DNA from: Prunus persica
Taxonomy: Eukaryota; Streptophyta; Magnoliopsida; Rosales; Rosaceae
Reading direction: 5' to 3'
Assembly (NCBI RefSeq): GCF_000346465.2
Contig: NC_034016.1
Location: 6,052,362-6,116,361 of the forward strand
DNA length: 64,000 nucleotides
Part shown: in pieces, positions 34,822 through 45,642 of the stretch
Numbering within the stretch: position 1 is the first letter of the stretch
Layout of the letters: each line of letters opens with the position of its first letter
The notes under the pieces: generated by a model
Database searches by the model: none
What the model was told of the DNA's origin: nothing
What the model saw: the letters and a program-made list of their open reading frames with translations, nothing else
Program-made: the position numbers and the translations under genes

Positions 34822-35646
34822 TCAGATGACATATCCACCGTTAACTCTAATGACTTGGCCGTTGACCCACTCCGCGGCATCCCCTGCCAAAAAACCCACC
34901 ACCTGAGCCACATCCTTGGGCTCCCCCAGCCGATTCAGAGGGCAAGCCTCTGCAATCTTCTTCACCGTCTCCTCACTCTTCCCTGCGAAGAACAACTCCG
35001 TCGCAACCGGCCCCGGCGCCACGCAATTCGCCGTTATCCCGCTCCCCTTCAGCTCCTTCGCCAAAATCTTCGTCATCGTCTCCGCCGCCGCCTTCGACGC
35101 CGCGTAGGCTCCATATCCTGGCATCAGCCCCCCAACGAGAGACGTCGAAATCGCGATGATTCTGCCGCCGCCGCCGCGTCTCAGCCTCCTCGCCGCCTCC
35201 CTAGATACCAAAAATGCCCCTCTGGCGTTCACGCTGAAGGTCTTGTCCCAATCCTCCACGCTCGTCTCGGCTAAAGTTGGATACTTTGGGTTCAAAATTC
35301 CGGCGCAGTTCACGACGATGTGGGCTTGGGTCTCGAATTCTTGCTCTGCTCTGTCGAAGAGATGCTTTACCTGCTCGGGATCTGAGACGTCGGCTCGAAC
35401 TGCAATGGCTTTGGATTGGGTATTTTCGCAACTGTTGAGCTCGGAAGCTAATTGGTCTGCTTGCGTTGAGTTTGAGGAGGCGTAATTGATGACCAGCTTG
35501 GCGCCGAGGGAGTGGAGGTGGGTTGCAATGGCGCGGCCGATGCCTCGCGAGCCGCCGGTGACGATTGCCACACGGCCGTTGAGGGGAAGGGAAGAGGAAG
35601 AGGAAGAGGAGTTTTGGGCTTCAGTGCTGGTGATTTGAGCAGCCAT
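34822..35646 (-). CDS. Short-chain dehydrogenase/reductase, NADPH-dependent aldehyde reductase-like, copy 2
   Basis: A single-exon 274-residue classical SDR, about 95 percent identical to the product of 3979-4797. Cofactor motif TGGSRGIGR (30-38) is canonical, NCAG is at 113-116, the catalytic Tyr181 and Lys185 sit in YAASK, and the C-terminus ends GGYVI. It should reduce carbonyl compounds with NADPH; the substrate is unknown. The ATG at 35644-35646 is supported by the identical start in copy 1. Where the two differ, this copy has the family-typical residue at several sites (GGSRGIGR, GITAN), so it is more likely the conserved form. The upstream region beyond about 140 bp is unrelated to that of copy 1. 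Confidence 0.92.
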   Translation of the reverse strand: MAAQITSTEAQNSSSSSSSLPLNGRVAIVTGGSRGIGRAIATHLHSLGAKLVINYASSNSTQADQLASELNSCENTQSKAIAVRADVSDPEQVKHLFDRAEQEFETQAHIVVNCAGILNPKYPTLAETSVEDWDKTFSVNARGAFLVSREAARRLRRGGGGRIIAISTSLVGGLMPGYGAYAASKAAAETMTKILAKELKGSGITANCVAPGPVATELFFAGKSEETVKKIAEACPLNRLGEPKDVAQVVGFLAGDAAEWVNGQVIRVNGGYVI

Positions 35647-35720
35647 GGTTGGCTAGATGGAGATCGATCTGCTCTGCTGAGGTTGTGTGTATGAGTTTTG
35701 TATGTGTTGGGTGTGCAAGG

Positions 35721-35730
35721 ATTATATAAT
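35721..35730 (-). promoter_or_regulatory. Probable TATA box of SDR copy 2
   Basis: ATTATATAAT at the same distance from the ATG as in copy 1, with one to two bases changed. Function is inferred from position. Confidence 0.45.
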
Positions 35731-35790
35731 AATATTTCTAGGCACATACATAAGCCACATCATGGATGACGATTTTGATAGTTTCTATTT

Positions 35791-36427
35791 CTAATGATTA
35801 TAAAAATATTAAAAAAATTCCAAAAAAGAAGAAGAAAATTATAGACAAGCTTTTAGAAGTGCAAGATGTAAAATGAAAAAGGCTGTAAAAAAGAAAGACA
35901 ACCAAAAAAAGCATAAAAGAAAATTTTAGCATGATCATTGTATTTGGTGATTACATATTCTCTTACCACAAGTTTATTTTGACCCAATTGCCATATCCTT
36001 ACAGGTTTTAACTTGTTACCTACCAAGGTGTTAAGTATTGGTGGTGTTCAATAAAATACCGAGGGTTCAAAATTATAGAAATATTTACAAGTTATCAATA
36101 TTGGTAAAATTTTGAAGAAAAAATTATATTTAAAAGAAAACCGTGGAAACGTAAAATGAAACATAAGGGGATGTTTATTTAACAAGATGCCTTTTATTTT
36201 GTCTCAAATGAATTGCGACATCGCATACATAACAAGTTTACATGATTTAAGAAGAAAAAAAAAATTGTATGTGTTGATAAGTATTGTTATGTACAAATTT
36301 TTAAAAACTCCATGAAACCTGACTGATTATATTTTACATTTGTATTTCTATAATGATATGATACCAGTGTTGTTTTAGGGTTTTTGTATTTGAGCGGTTT
36401 ACTTATAATTGGGTTACATTCACTTAT
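35791..36427. other. AT-rich intergenic, no gene
   Basis: No coding sequence, RNA gene or clear element end seen. Confidence 0.5.
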
Positions 36428-37346
36428 AGTCTAAAATATCAATAATATCGACGAAATATTGAGGATATTATCATTTTTTCGGGTTAAGAATATTTTGGAA
36501 CGTATTTATACACATATCGTATAAATATCAATAATATCATAAAATATTGACGTCGATAATTTCTCTCACACTTCAGTAATATTTGGCCAAAAATATTGTT
36601 ATAATATCGATAATATCGAGATGATGAAGACAATGAAAAATTTGAAGTGTTATTTACACTAACACCCCTAAGATTTCTTGTTTTTTCACAAAACCCCCTC
36701 AAGTCTCAAAAATTACACGAACACCACCTGATGTTTCAGTTTGTTTTCACAAAACCCCTTTCGTTGATTGTTTGTCCAAAAATTGATGATTTCATTGGAA
36801 AAAAAAAGTATGCAAATGACAAAATTAACCTCAATTTATATGCAATCTAATCTCAAAGGCCAACTTTGTCATTTGGAGAATGTTTTTGTATAAAATCATC
36901 ATATTTGGATGAAAAATCAATGAAAAAGAGTTTTGTGAAAATAATTTAAAACCTCAGGGGGTGTTCTTGTAATTTCTAAAATCTCAAGGAGTTTTGTGAA
37001 AAAGCCGAAAACCTCAAGAGGTATTAGTGAAAATAACTCAAATTTGAACTTTATAGGAACTCTATGTGCTATTAAGTCACTCATTTATCTTACCATGCAA
37101 TGTATAAAGTGTAAAATATTGTAGTAAATCATTATAAATAAATGATTATGGTGTGTTTAATCTTCTTTCATTAATTATTACATATTTTCTATACTCGTAG
37201 TGTTTGTCAGCTCACTATATAATTAACTTAAATCAATTAAACCCATCATGCAATGGATTTCCTTCCAATTTTCCTTGATAAAGTAATAGATAATTAACTA
37301 AATAAACATTCTCCAAAGTTTCAAGAAAAATTTCCAAGTCTTTCTT
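36428..37346. repeat. Old repeat unit, copy 1, split by a Mutator-like MITE
   Basis: Contains 'aatatcgacgaaatattgag', 'cgtataaatatcaataatat', then after the nested element 'accatgcaatgtataaagtg' and 'taaacccatcatgcaatg'. The same landmarks appear in order at 38270-39070. It lacks the roughly 380-bp middle part of copy 2. Confidence 0.75.
36647..37039. mobile_element. Long-TIR Mutator-like MITE, 393 bp, 9-bp TSD
   Basis: Left end GTGTTATTTACACTAACACC and right end, reversed, GAGTTATTTTCACTAATACC, with inverted similarity over more than 100 bp. The flanks carry a perfect 9-bp repeat, AAATTTGAA (36638-36646 and 37040-37048). The related uninterrupted sequence at about 38803-38815 confirms an insertion. 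No coding capacity. Confidence 0.88.
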
Positions 37347-37355
37347 ACAATTTCA

Positions 37356-38265
37356 GCCAAAAGTCACTTTTGATCCCTGTAGTTTAGCACTTCAACCACT
37401 TTTGACCTTGTAGTTTCAATTTCGTCAATTTTGTCATTGTAGTTTCATAATTATAGCAATTTAAGGACCATTCTAATTCCCATCAAATTATTCTAACTTT
37501 TGTTATCTATTTAGGGGTATTTTGGTCTAAACTTGCATCTCCTCTCCCAACTCGCCAACAGTCAAGAGCAGTCCCCACCCAACCCCAGCTAGCCACCACA
37601 CCCTATAACTGAGTGCCAACACAGCCTCCCAGGACTGCCCCAACCCTAACAAATGCACAAGGTATAAGCTAGCAAGCCGAGAGCTATGTTCCAATAGTTG
37701 CCCCAAGACCGACTGACGTCTCCAAGCAATACGTACAAGATCGAGTTGGGAGAGAGAAAGCAAATTGAGGAGAGATTGGAAGTGGGACTTTTGGTGGGGG
37801 TAGTGGAGACCGGTTGCCCCCTCTGATTTTAGCCCAATTATGTTTTGGGTTCCTTATGTTTTTGTTCAATTGTTGATTGTGTACTTGTTGCTTTATTTAT
37901 TTATTTTAACATTCACTACTTTTCTTGCACAAATTGTTAAATATAGATAGATCTATGAGTCCATGATATCATGGGGTTGGGGCAGCCTTGGGAGGCTGTG
38001 GTGGCGGTTAGTTACAAGGGTATGGTGGCTAGCTGGGGTTGGGTGGTACTGTTCTTGAGTGTTGGCTTGTTGGGGGAAGGGAAGCAAGTTTGGACCAAAA
38101 TACCCCTAAATAGATAACAAAAGTTAAGAATAATTTGACAGAAATTAAGATTGTCCTTAAATTGCTACAAATATGAAACTACAATGACAAAATTGACGGA
38201 ATTGAAACTACATGGTCAAAAGTGATTAAAGTGTCAAACTACAGAGACCAAAAGTGACTTTTGGC
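37356..38265. mobile_element. Foldback Mutator-like element, about 910 bp
   Basis: Arms of about 170 bp start GCCAAAAGTCACTTTTG on the left, with the reverse complement on the right. They continue with a second inverted region inside (left near 37560-37690, right near 37970-38080; 'ccccaaccc', 'ctagccaccac' and their complements). No target duplication is clear. It lies between the two copies of the old repeat. Frames at 37527-37763 and 37684-37869 belong to the arms. Confidence 0.75.
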
Positions 38266-38269
38266 CATA

Positions 38270-39187
38270 ATATAAAATATCGACAAAATATCGAGGATAT
38301 TATCGTCCTTTCGGGTCATGGATATTTCGGAATGTATCCATACACATATTGTATAAATATCGATAATATAGGAAAATAACGATTTCGATAATTTCGCTCA
38401 CAAAAAAAAGAAAAAATAATAACAAAGCACAATGCAAAGGGGATTCAAACCCTTACTATTTTACTCCTCCAATGCCTTAACCGCCATGTTGCTTATGTTT
38501 TTTGTGATAATATGCTAAAATATGTATATATATAGTGTTTTGTTTTGAACTGTTTTTGCAAGAATTAAATTTTCACATGAGAATGTGAGTCTTTGATCTT
38601 TCCTTTTGGGATGGAATCGAGCGGCTCATAGAAAGAATCCGAGACCCAATCTTCAAATGATTTTGCTAATGGACAACGTCAACCAATCTCGGATCCATAT
38701 GTGTGACATGTTAACAATTACATGGAAAACTATTTTGAGGATTTATCATTTGATGACTACTCAAAAAACACTTACTCTACACATAGAGATGATGAAGATA
38801 CTGAAAATTTTGAACCTCATAATCACTCATGTATCACCATGCAATGTATAAAGTGTAAAATATTGTAGTAAATCATTATATATAAATGATTATGGTGTGT
38901 TTAATATTCTTTCATTAATTATTATATATTTTCTATACTCACAGTGTTTGTCAGCTTGCTACATAATTAACTTAAATCAGTTAAACCCATCATGCAATGA
39001 ATTTCCTTCCAATTTTTTGTGATAAACTAATAGATAATTGACTAAATAAACATCCTCCAAATTTTCAATAAACATCCTCGTGGTTTTTATTTAATTTTTA
39101 TCGATATTGATAATATCCCGATATTTCCACCAAAATTTCTTTATTTTTTTGAACTACCGATATTTCTGATACCATCTATATTTTAGA
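38270..39187. repeat. Old repeat unit, copy 2, with a possible hAT-like coding remnant
   Basis: Matches 36428-37346 at both ends. Its middle (about 38700-38830) reads, with stops upstream, YMENYFEDLSFDDYSKNT and then RDDEDTENFEPHNHSC. This acidic Asp/Tyr/Ser-rich tail is reminiscent of plant hAT transposase C-termini. Ends near 36428 and 39187 both show 'gtctaaaatat' in inverted orientation, so the whole could be one decayed DNA transposon. The family call is tentative. Confidence 0.45.
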
Positions 39188-39258
39188 CCTTGCTTTTGAC
39201 CTTAAAATTTTGAGCCGTCTGTGTGAATTCTACTTGGGTTTGCTTTGATTAGTCATAT

Positions 39259-39737
39259 GGGTAAATTACTCAAATGATCCTAAAACTTATACCCAATTTA
39301 CATTTTGGTCTTTCAATTAAATTATTCGTTCAAATGGTCCATCAACTGTATATTAATCTCTCCATTGATCATACCGTTATATTATGTTAATGTTGCCGTC
39401 AAATGTAAGGGTAAAATCGTCCATAATCGTCCTATATTCTTCAAATAGGTGATAAATTGGTGATACATAAGTGATAAAGTAGTGATACATTGTGATAAAG
39501 TGGTGATACATAGGTGATTCAGTGGTGATAAATGGGTGATACATAGGTCAAAAGTCTTATTTGTCCCCACAAATGTAGCATGTGCTGCTCACATGACTAA
39601 ATTTAACAGAAAATGTAATGGTAGGATCAAAGCGTTAATTAATAAAGAGTTGATGGACCATTTGAACGAATAATTTAGTTTAGGGACCAAAATATAAGTC
39701 ATGTACAAATTTGAGGACTATTTGAGTAATTTACCCT
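39259..39737. mobile_element. Long-TIR Mutator-like MITE, 479 bp, 9-bp TSD
   Basis: Left end GGGTAAATTACTCAAATG, mirrored at the right, with about 115-bp arms ('attattcgttcaaatggtcc' in both). Perfect 9-bp target repeat TAGTCATAT at 39250-39258 and 39738-39746. The centre holds a minisatellite of 'gtgatacataggtgat'-like units at about 39440-39550. Confidence 0.9.
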
Positions 39738-39746
39738 TAGTCATAT

Positions 39747-41526
39747 TTTGCTCTTGCAAAATTGAATGTCTTCGATTTGACAAAAATACATTTACTGCGG
39801 CAAGGAGTAAGCTGGACTAAAAGACTTTCTCCATCGCTCTCATCGGCTCACTGTCTCTCTCTCTCGCTCGAATTTTCTCTGGTTCTGTCTAGCTCTGACT
39901 CTTTTTATCTCTCATGGTGGCTGTCGTTCTCTCTCACTAGCTCGTTAGCTGTTTATTTGGCTCGCACTATCTTTCTCACTGGCTCGCTATTGTGTTCTCC
40001 TCAAGCTCTGTGACAGGTAGTAACTCTCATTTTCTTAGGATTAGGATTTATTCAGTCTAACAAATCAGTATAAAAAAACAATTGTTATGCCCCTAATTTG
40101 ATTTAGGGTTAAATTTTGTTGGGTATTGACTTGTAAGTAGTTTATCTTTTTTGTAAATATTTTTGACTTACGGGGCATGTTTTGTGAAATTTTTCTGGGT
40201 TTTGCTGGAAAAGAGGATAAGGTAAAAAGCTTTGCTCTTATTCATGTTTACAACTTAGAAAATGAGAATAGTATTCAAGTTGGGGGGGTTTGGAGATCTG
40301 GAATTGGAAAGCTAATTCTAACGCCTAATTTTTGGTTTGTCATGAATATTGGGTCAAGGGTTTGATACCACTCTAAGCTTTTCTTATTTTATTTAGTAGT
40401 AACTTTGAAAATTTTCCACTCTTGTGTAGCAAGGCTGATTTAAACTCCATAGGCAGAGACTGTTGGGTATTCAGTGTTGCCTGGTGAAGTTTTAATCGAC
40501 TTTTGGCTCATTTCGTAGGGATGCACAAATTTTTACTTAATGGATTATACTGTTTTCCCTTGAATGCCACTTACCATATCACAGAATCACAAGGGAAAAT
40601 TCAGTGCGCACCAACCATAGTTGTCTCTAAGCATAACATTTGAAGAAACTCATCTCTTTCCTGTAAAGGCACCCCTCCCTATTGTTTGTGAATGATATAA
40701 AACCATGGTTCATGCTTTCTATTCTTAAAAAATTATGAGCTTTGAGAAAAATGATAAAGACTTTCTTATTTCTTTGAAACAATTGGATTTGTGGTAGTGG
40801 CTACGAAGCCTCTATGTTAGGATGTCTCTTTTATTGTGCTTAATGCTGGTTGTGATTCAAGCTGGTTGTATGTAAATGTGATGACAGCCGCATTATATAT
40901 CTAATAAGATTAAGGGTAACATATTTGATCAAAGATTAAAAAAAACAATTTTACATGAGAAAAGGTGAAGTACTCGGCTAATAGTTAAGCGAAATTTGGG
41001 TTTGTGAAAAAAAAAAAAAAAGGTGTATGCTTAATAGTTTTCTGCTTTGTTGCTGCTGAGTTTTAAAGGGAAACATAAGTTGACATTATAGTTGCCTTGC
41101 TGCTTTGCTGTTGCTGAGCTTTATTGTTGTTGTCTTTTATTTTTCTAGATTCAGGTTCTTATATATCACTCAATACGATATTTTGCTACGGTTGGAAACA
41201 TTTTTATCTTAACTCAGAGGTGTTGCACTTTTAGCAGTTGTTTATGTTTCCTGAATTTGGGGCTTCTAATGTTGGATGCTTGTGTTTCGACTTGTACATG
41301 TATGTTAATTTCTTCCAGAGATGTTTGCTGTTTGGCTATCGGTTGAGATTTTCTTCTCTGCCATTTTGGCTTGCAAGGTGATGTTTCAGTTATAAACGTT
41401 GTGTGAAATTTAATGTTATGGGGTTGCACAGATATGTGGTTAGTAGGGGCTTGTTTTTTCTTTCCTTTGGTTGCTGGGGAAAAGTGAGCAGGAGCATCTA
41501 CAGGGCTCCTCAAGGGTACTTGGGCC
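39747..41526. other. No gene; one CT-rich exon-like stretch
   Basis: At about 39800-40018 a CT-rich stretch ends in GTGACAG|GTAGTAAC, a possible untranslated exon with a donor site. Nothing that follows encodes a recognisable protein. The frame at 41214-41513 on the minus strand has no known domain. The copia A element begins at 41527. Confidence 0.4.
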
Positions 41527-41780
41527 TGTTAGTCAATTGGGCTAGGGTTCTAGTTCCTTTAAATTATTAGTTACTTCTTTTGTTTTCCTATTCTAACTAG
41601 GATTTGGTTTAATTTCCTGTTTTGGTTTTTAATTTCCTATGTCAATTAGGTTTTCTGCACTCTAGTATAAATAGGTATAAATCTTGGTGTTATTGTTGTT
41701 GTTGTTTTGTTCTTTTTTATCCCTTGGCCGTTGTTCCTGTTGTTGGTTATTTTCACTCACAGTTGGTTGACGCTTCTGCA
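41527..41780 (+). repeat. 5' LTR of copia A, unlike its 3' LTR
   Basis: 254 bp, TG to CA, with a GTATAAATAGG promoter-like box. The primer-binding site begins seven bases downstream. I find no second copy of this LTR in the window. Confidence 0.6.
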
Positions 41781-41972
41781 TAATAAGTGGTATCTGAGCT
41801 CCATTTTTTTTACTGGGGTTTCGTAGGAGTGAAAATTGTGGAGCTACAGTGGCGTGAATAATGCTATGCTACAGTGCATGAATAGTGCTGTGCTACAGCG
41901 GCGTGAATAGTGTGGGCCTACCGTCTTTGAATAGTACTGCTACAGTTCCTGTGAACAGTACCGTATTTGTAG

Positions 41973-43383
41973 ATGGCTGGAGATAAAGATGAACCTGTTA
42001 AGGAGAAGAAGTCGACATCGTCTTCGTCGGCACCTACATCTAATAGACATCCAATTGCTACTACAAGGTTAGAGGTTGATAAATTCAATGACTCTAATAG
42101 TTTTGGTATGTGGCAATGTGAAGTTATGGATGTGTTGTTTCAACAAGAATTGGATATGGTTTTGGAGGATAAACCCGAAGATATTGATGACAAGCAATGG
42201 ACATGAATTAATCTTCATGTTTGTACCTCTATTCGATCGTTCCTTGTTAAGGAGTTGAAATACCCGTATATGAAGGAAGTTTTTGCTAAGAAGTTATGGA
42301 TGAAATTAGAGGAGAAGTATATGACCAATAGCGCAGAAAATAGGCTCTTCTTGAAGAAGTGACTTTTTTTATTTCAATATCGTCTAGATATTTCCATGCA
42401 CGAATATCTCAATGATTATAATAAAATACTTTGCTGATTTAGCAAACCTTGATGTGGAAATTCCTGATGAGGATAAGGCACTATGTTTGTTAAATTCATT
42501 GCCTGATGATTATGATCATTTGACAACTACTTTGTTGTATGAAAAATCCGAGGTGAAACTTGATGAGGTGTCTACAATATTGGTGCATCATGAGTGTCGT
42601 AAGAAGGAATAGATGACTCACAATTCACAATCATTTGACAACTACTTTGTTGTATGAAAAATCCGAGGTGAAACTTGATGAGGTGTCTACAATATTGGTG
42701 CATCATGAGTGTCGTAAGAAGGAATAGATGACTCACAATTCACAAACTGAGGCACTCGTCACAATGGGTCGAACAAGGGAAAGAAAATCTAAGAAACGCG
42801 GAAAATCTCATTCAAAGTCGAGAGGGAAGTTTCCTGCTAAAGACGAATGTGCATTTTGTCGCCAAAATGGTCATTGGAAGAGAGACTGCCCCAAATTGAA
42901 GAACAAAGAGAAGGAGAAAATGGGTTTTGAAGCAAATATTGTAAAATCTAGAGATGATGATTTCGAGTTTGCTTTGGCTAGTTCATCTGTTGATGGTCAC
43001 TCCAAGGAGTGGATTTTGGATTCAGGTTGCACCTATCATATGTGTGTCATTCGGGAATGTTTTTCTAGCTTTTAGGAGCTGGATGGTGGAGTTGTTTTGA
43101 TGGGCAATAATAATGCCTGTAAAACACAAGGGATAGGCAAAATCAGTTTGAATATGCATGATGGAACAATAAGAGAATTGAGTGATGTTCGGTATGTACT
43201 GGATATGAAAAAGAATCTCATCTTATTGGGCGCTTTGGAATCCAAGAGTCTCAAGATCACCATGGAGGGTGGAGTTCTTAAAGTTGTGCACGGGGCACTA
43301 GTGGTGATGAAAGGTACAAGACGAAATAACTTGTATTTCTTGTAGGGGAGTACAGTCATTGGTGGAGCAGCTTTCACCGAAGC
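41973..43383 (+). pseudogene. Copia A gag and protease, with stops
   Basis: Gag begins MAGDKDEPVKEK. Several in-frame stops follow (for example after DDKQWT and after RLFLKK). The zinc knuckle CAFCRQNGHWKRDC and protease motif ILDSGCTYHMC are visible, then the GAG-pre-integrase stretch up to GGAAFTEA, where the composite element interrupts. An exact 115-bp tandem duplication lies at 42516-42745. Confidence 0.88.
42516..42745 (+). repeat. Exact 115-bp tandem duplication in gag
   Basis: Two copies, 42516-42630 and 42631-42745, from 'tcatttgacaactacttt' to 'gactcacaattcacaa', identical as far as I can read. Both include the same TAG stop. Copia B has only one copy, so the duplication is specific to A and recent. 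Confidence 0.93.
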
Positions 43384-43652
43384 TGTCACATCCCAGGATC
43401 GGCTTCGTTGTAGCACGATATTGTCTGCTTTGGGCCATCTCTTTGCCCTCAGGGTTTTGTTTCTGGAAGCTCACGAGCAACTTCCCAGTGGGTCACCCAT
43501 CGTGAGATTACTCTAGCCCTAACTCACTTAACTTCGGAGTTCCCATGACTCCGAAGCTAGTGAGCTCCCAAAAGTACTCATGCTAGATGGAGATGAACAT
43601 GTACATATAAAGCACATCACCACCTCTCCGTTAGTTGATGTGGGATGTTACA
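43384..43652 (-). repeat. Cassandra LTR, minus orientation
   Basis: Starts TGTCACATCCC and ends GGGATGTTACA. On the minus strand about 43472-43543 resembles the 3' half of 5S rRNA ('gaagttaagtgagttagggc', 'atgggtgacccactgggaag'), the signature of Cassandra TRIM elements. It is not a functional 5S gene. The short internal domain follows at 43653-43727, with TTTGGTATTAAAG on the minus strand as its primer-site remnant. Confidence 0.85.
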
Positions 43653-43727
43653 ATCCACTCTCCTTAAGGGCTTGATGTCCTCGTCGGCACACTTGCACCA
43701 CACGGCAAAGTGACTTTAATACCAAAT

Positions 43728-45297
43728 TGACAGGACCCGACCTAAATTCCACTTTGGAGTTTAAGTCGAACTTTGTGCGTATCCGACACCTGGCGGGTCC
43801 AGACACACTTGACTAAATTGCCCTTCAACGAAACCAAAGTTAATTTCAAGTTTGACTTCTGCAGAAAATTCGGCAGCCTTCCTTGTAAATAATGGAAAGG
43901 ATGAGTGAAGAGTGGTGACTGCCCTGTGGTGACGCTCTGATACACGACTACTGCCTGGAGGCGCAAAATATTTAAAAGTGTGAGTGGACAAAAATGAAGT
44001 TTTAGAAAATAGATTATGAACATACTAACTCCACTGTTAAAACATTTAGAAAACTCAATTAAATTCTCATATTGGTCAACCAGGTACCTGGTAGGGTACA
44101 TGACCTCTGATTACCAATCCAAGAGTTCATATAAGTTCAACACACTTTATTAAACATGCTATGCAAATTCGGTCCAAATCGAACGGTTGGATTGATTGCA
44201 ATCGTACGATCGGACGATTATTGTTTATCTAAACTTCGAATTATTGAATTGGAGTATTCGGGACTCCGATTCTCGATTTGTGAATACATGATCCTAGAGG
44301 TGTTTAGATTAACATATTTGAAAATGAAGTCTATCCAACGGTCTGAATATTTCAAACTCAGATAACGCCTAATATGCGATATTCGATCGACGACCAAACG
44401 ATAATCAAATTGAAATCCAAGCATACCGCTGTGCTTGGGACGACGTGGGGAACATTCTAACAGAAAAACCCAACATTGACACCCCAGCAACGCGCTGCCA
44501 CCGCCAACGGGTGTATTGAGTAATTTTTCTGCGATCAGAAAACTCTAAACCGCCAGCTAATAATCATACCTACGGATTAAGCACATCAGGGGGAGTAACT
44601 TTATACTTTGGCTCGACGATCAATTTCACCTTTAAAGCCCTCAAACGAAGCTTTGTCTATTAAAAACCTAAAAAATTTTAGTTTCAAAATCAAAGAAATT
44701 AGAATGGATTCACGTTGGGTTTTCGAGGGATAATAGAAAGGGAAGGTAGGAGAGTATTTTAGGTGTAATTACTTGAGTTGTGGCGGCCGGAAAAGACCAC
44801 GAACAACCGCTGTTTGAAGTTGCCCGTTTTTGGCTTAATTTTTTTTAGATTTGGGGTTGGAAATTGGTATAGATGTATAGAGGTGAGAGAGACGAAGAGA
44901 ATGGATCCAAAATTGTGGCCGGGGACGTCCGGACGTGGCCAGGATCGTTGCCATAAGCTACTGAGGTCGTGGCTGTTTCTAAACAGAGGAGAGAGAAATC
45001 TGGTGCTGCGTGAGAGGAGAGAGAGATATATGGTTTTTAAAAACTGACTTTGCAAAAATTACGATTGTGCCACTAGACTTCTTTTGATCGTAACTTCTTC
45101 ATTACAACTCCGATTTGAGCCAACTACGTTTCTACGGAGTCATTTCGGCGTGCTCTAAGCAACGGTACAACTAAAATTCCCAAATTTCTTCCCCCAAAAA
45201 AGTGAACTTTTAACCTAATAAAATATTCTCGTAGTAAAATTGTCTTTTACTTGAATAAAGTAATAATTAAAAATTTATTTACGATCGGGTTATTACA
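43728..45297 (-). repeat. Ty3/gypsy LTR in inverted (minus) orientation
   Basis: About 1,570 bp, TGACAGGACCCG to GGGTTATTACA on the plus strand. It is the reverse complement of 49602-51381, with indels. The frames at 43742-44490 and 44759-45055 are LTR shadows. Confidence 0.85.
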
Positions 45298-45299
45298 AT

Positions 45300-45554
45300 T
45301 GTAACATCCCAGGGGTTGATGTGCCTTATATGTACATGCCCATCTCTATCTAGCACGAGGCCTTTTGGGAGCTTATTGGTTTCAGAGTCATGGGAATTTT
45401 GAAGTTAAGCGAGTTGGGGGTAGAGCAATCCCACGATGAGTGACCTACTGAAAATTTGCTCGTGAGCTCCCAGAAACAAAACCGTGAGGGCAGAGAGGGG
45501 GGATCCAAAGCAGACAATATCGTGTTATGGCGGAGTCGATCCTAGGATGTGACT
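45300..45554 (+). repeat. Cassandra LTR, plus orientation
   Basis: Starts TGTAACATCCC and ends GGATGTGACT, the mirror of 43384-43652. 5S-like sequence lies at about 45395-45465 ('gaagttaagcgagttggggg', 'gatgagtgacctactg'). It is followed immediately by AGTATCAAAGCAC, the primer-binding site expected for the gypsy element. Confidence 0.82.
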
Positions 45555-45642
45555 ACTTAGTATCAAAGCACTAAGTTTAAATTCCTGTAGACTACACACC
45601 TTATGTGCATTCCTGTTTTGTTGAATTCATGTTTCTTGTGAC

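Larger units (their letters stand above)
34575..35790. repeat. Segmental duplication, copy 2 (SDR gene unit)
   Basis: Second copy of 3630-4940. It shares coding, 3' flank and about 140 bp upstream of the ATG, then diverges abruptly ('gatagtttctatttctaatg' here against 'gatagcttctaccatgcggc'). Confidence 0.85.

Noticed and set aside
43472..43543. 5S rRNA-like sequence (also at 45395-45465)
   Set aside because: It lies inside LTRs with TGT.ACATCC ends and a short internal domain, which is the Cassandra arrangement. The match is partial, so it is not counted as a 5S gene.
43742..45055. Frames in the gypsy LTR (and 49857-50759) as genes
   Set aside because: They occur in mirrored positions in both LTR copies and are by-products of LTR sequence.
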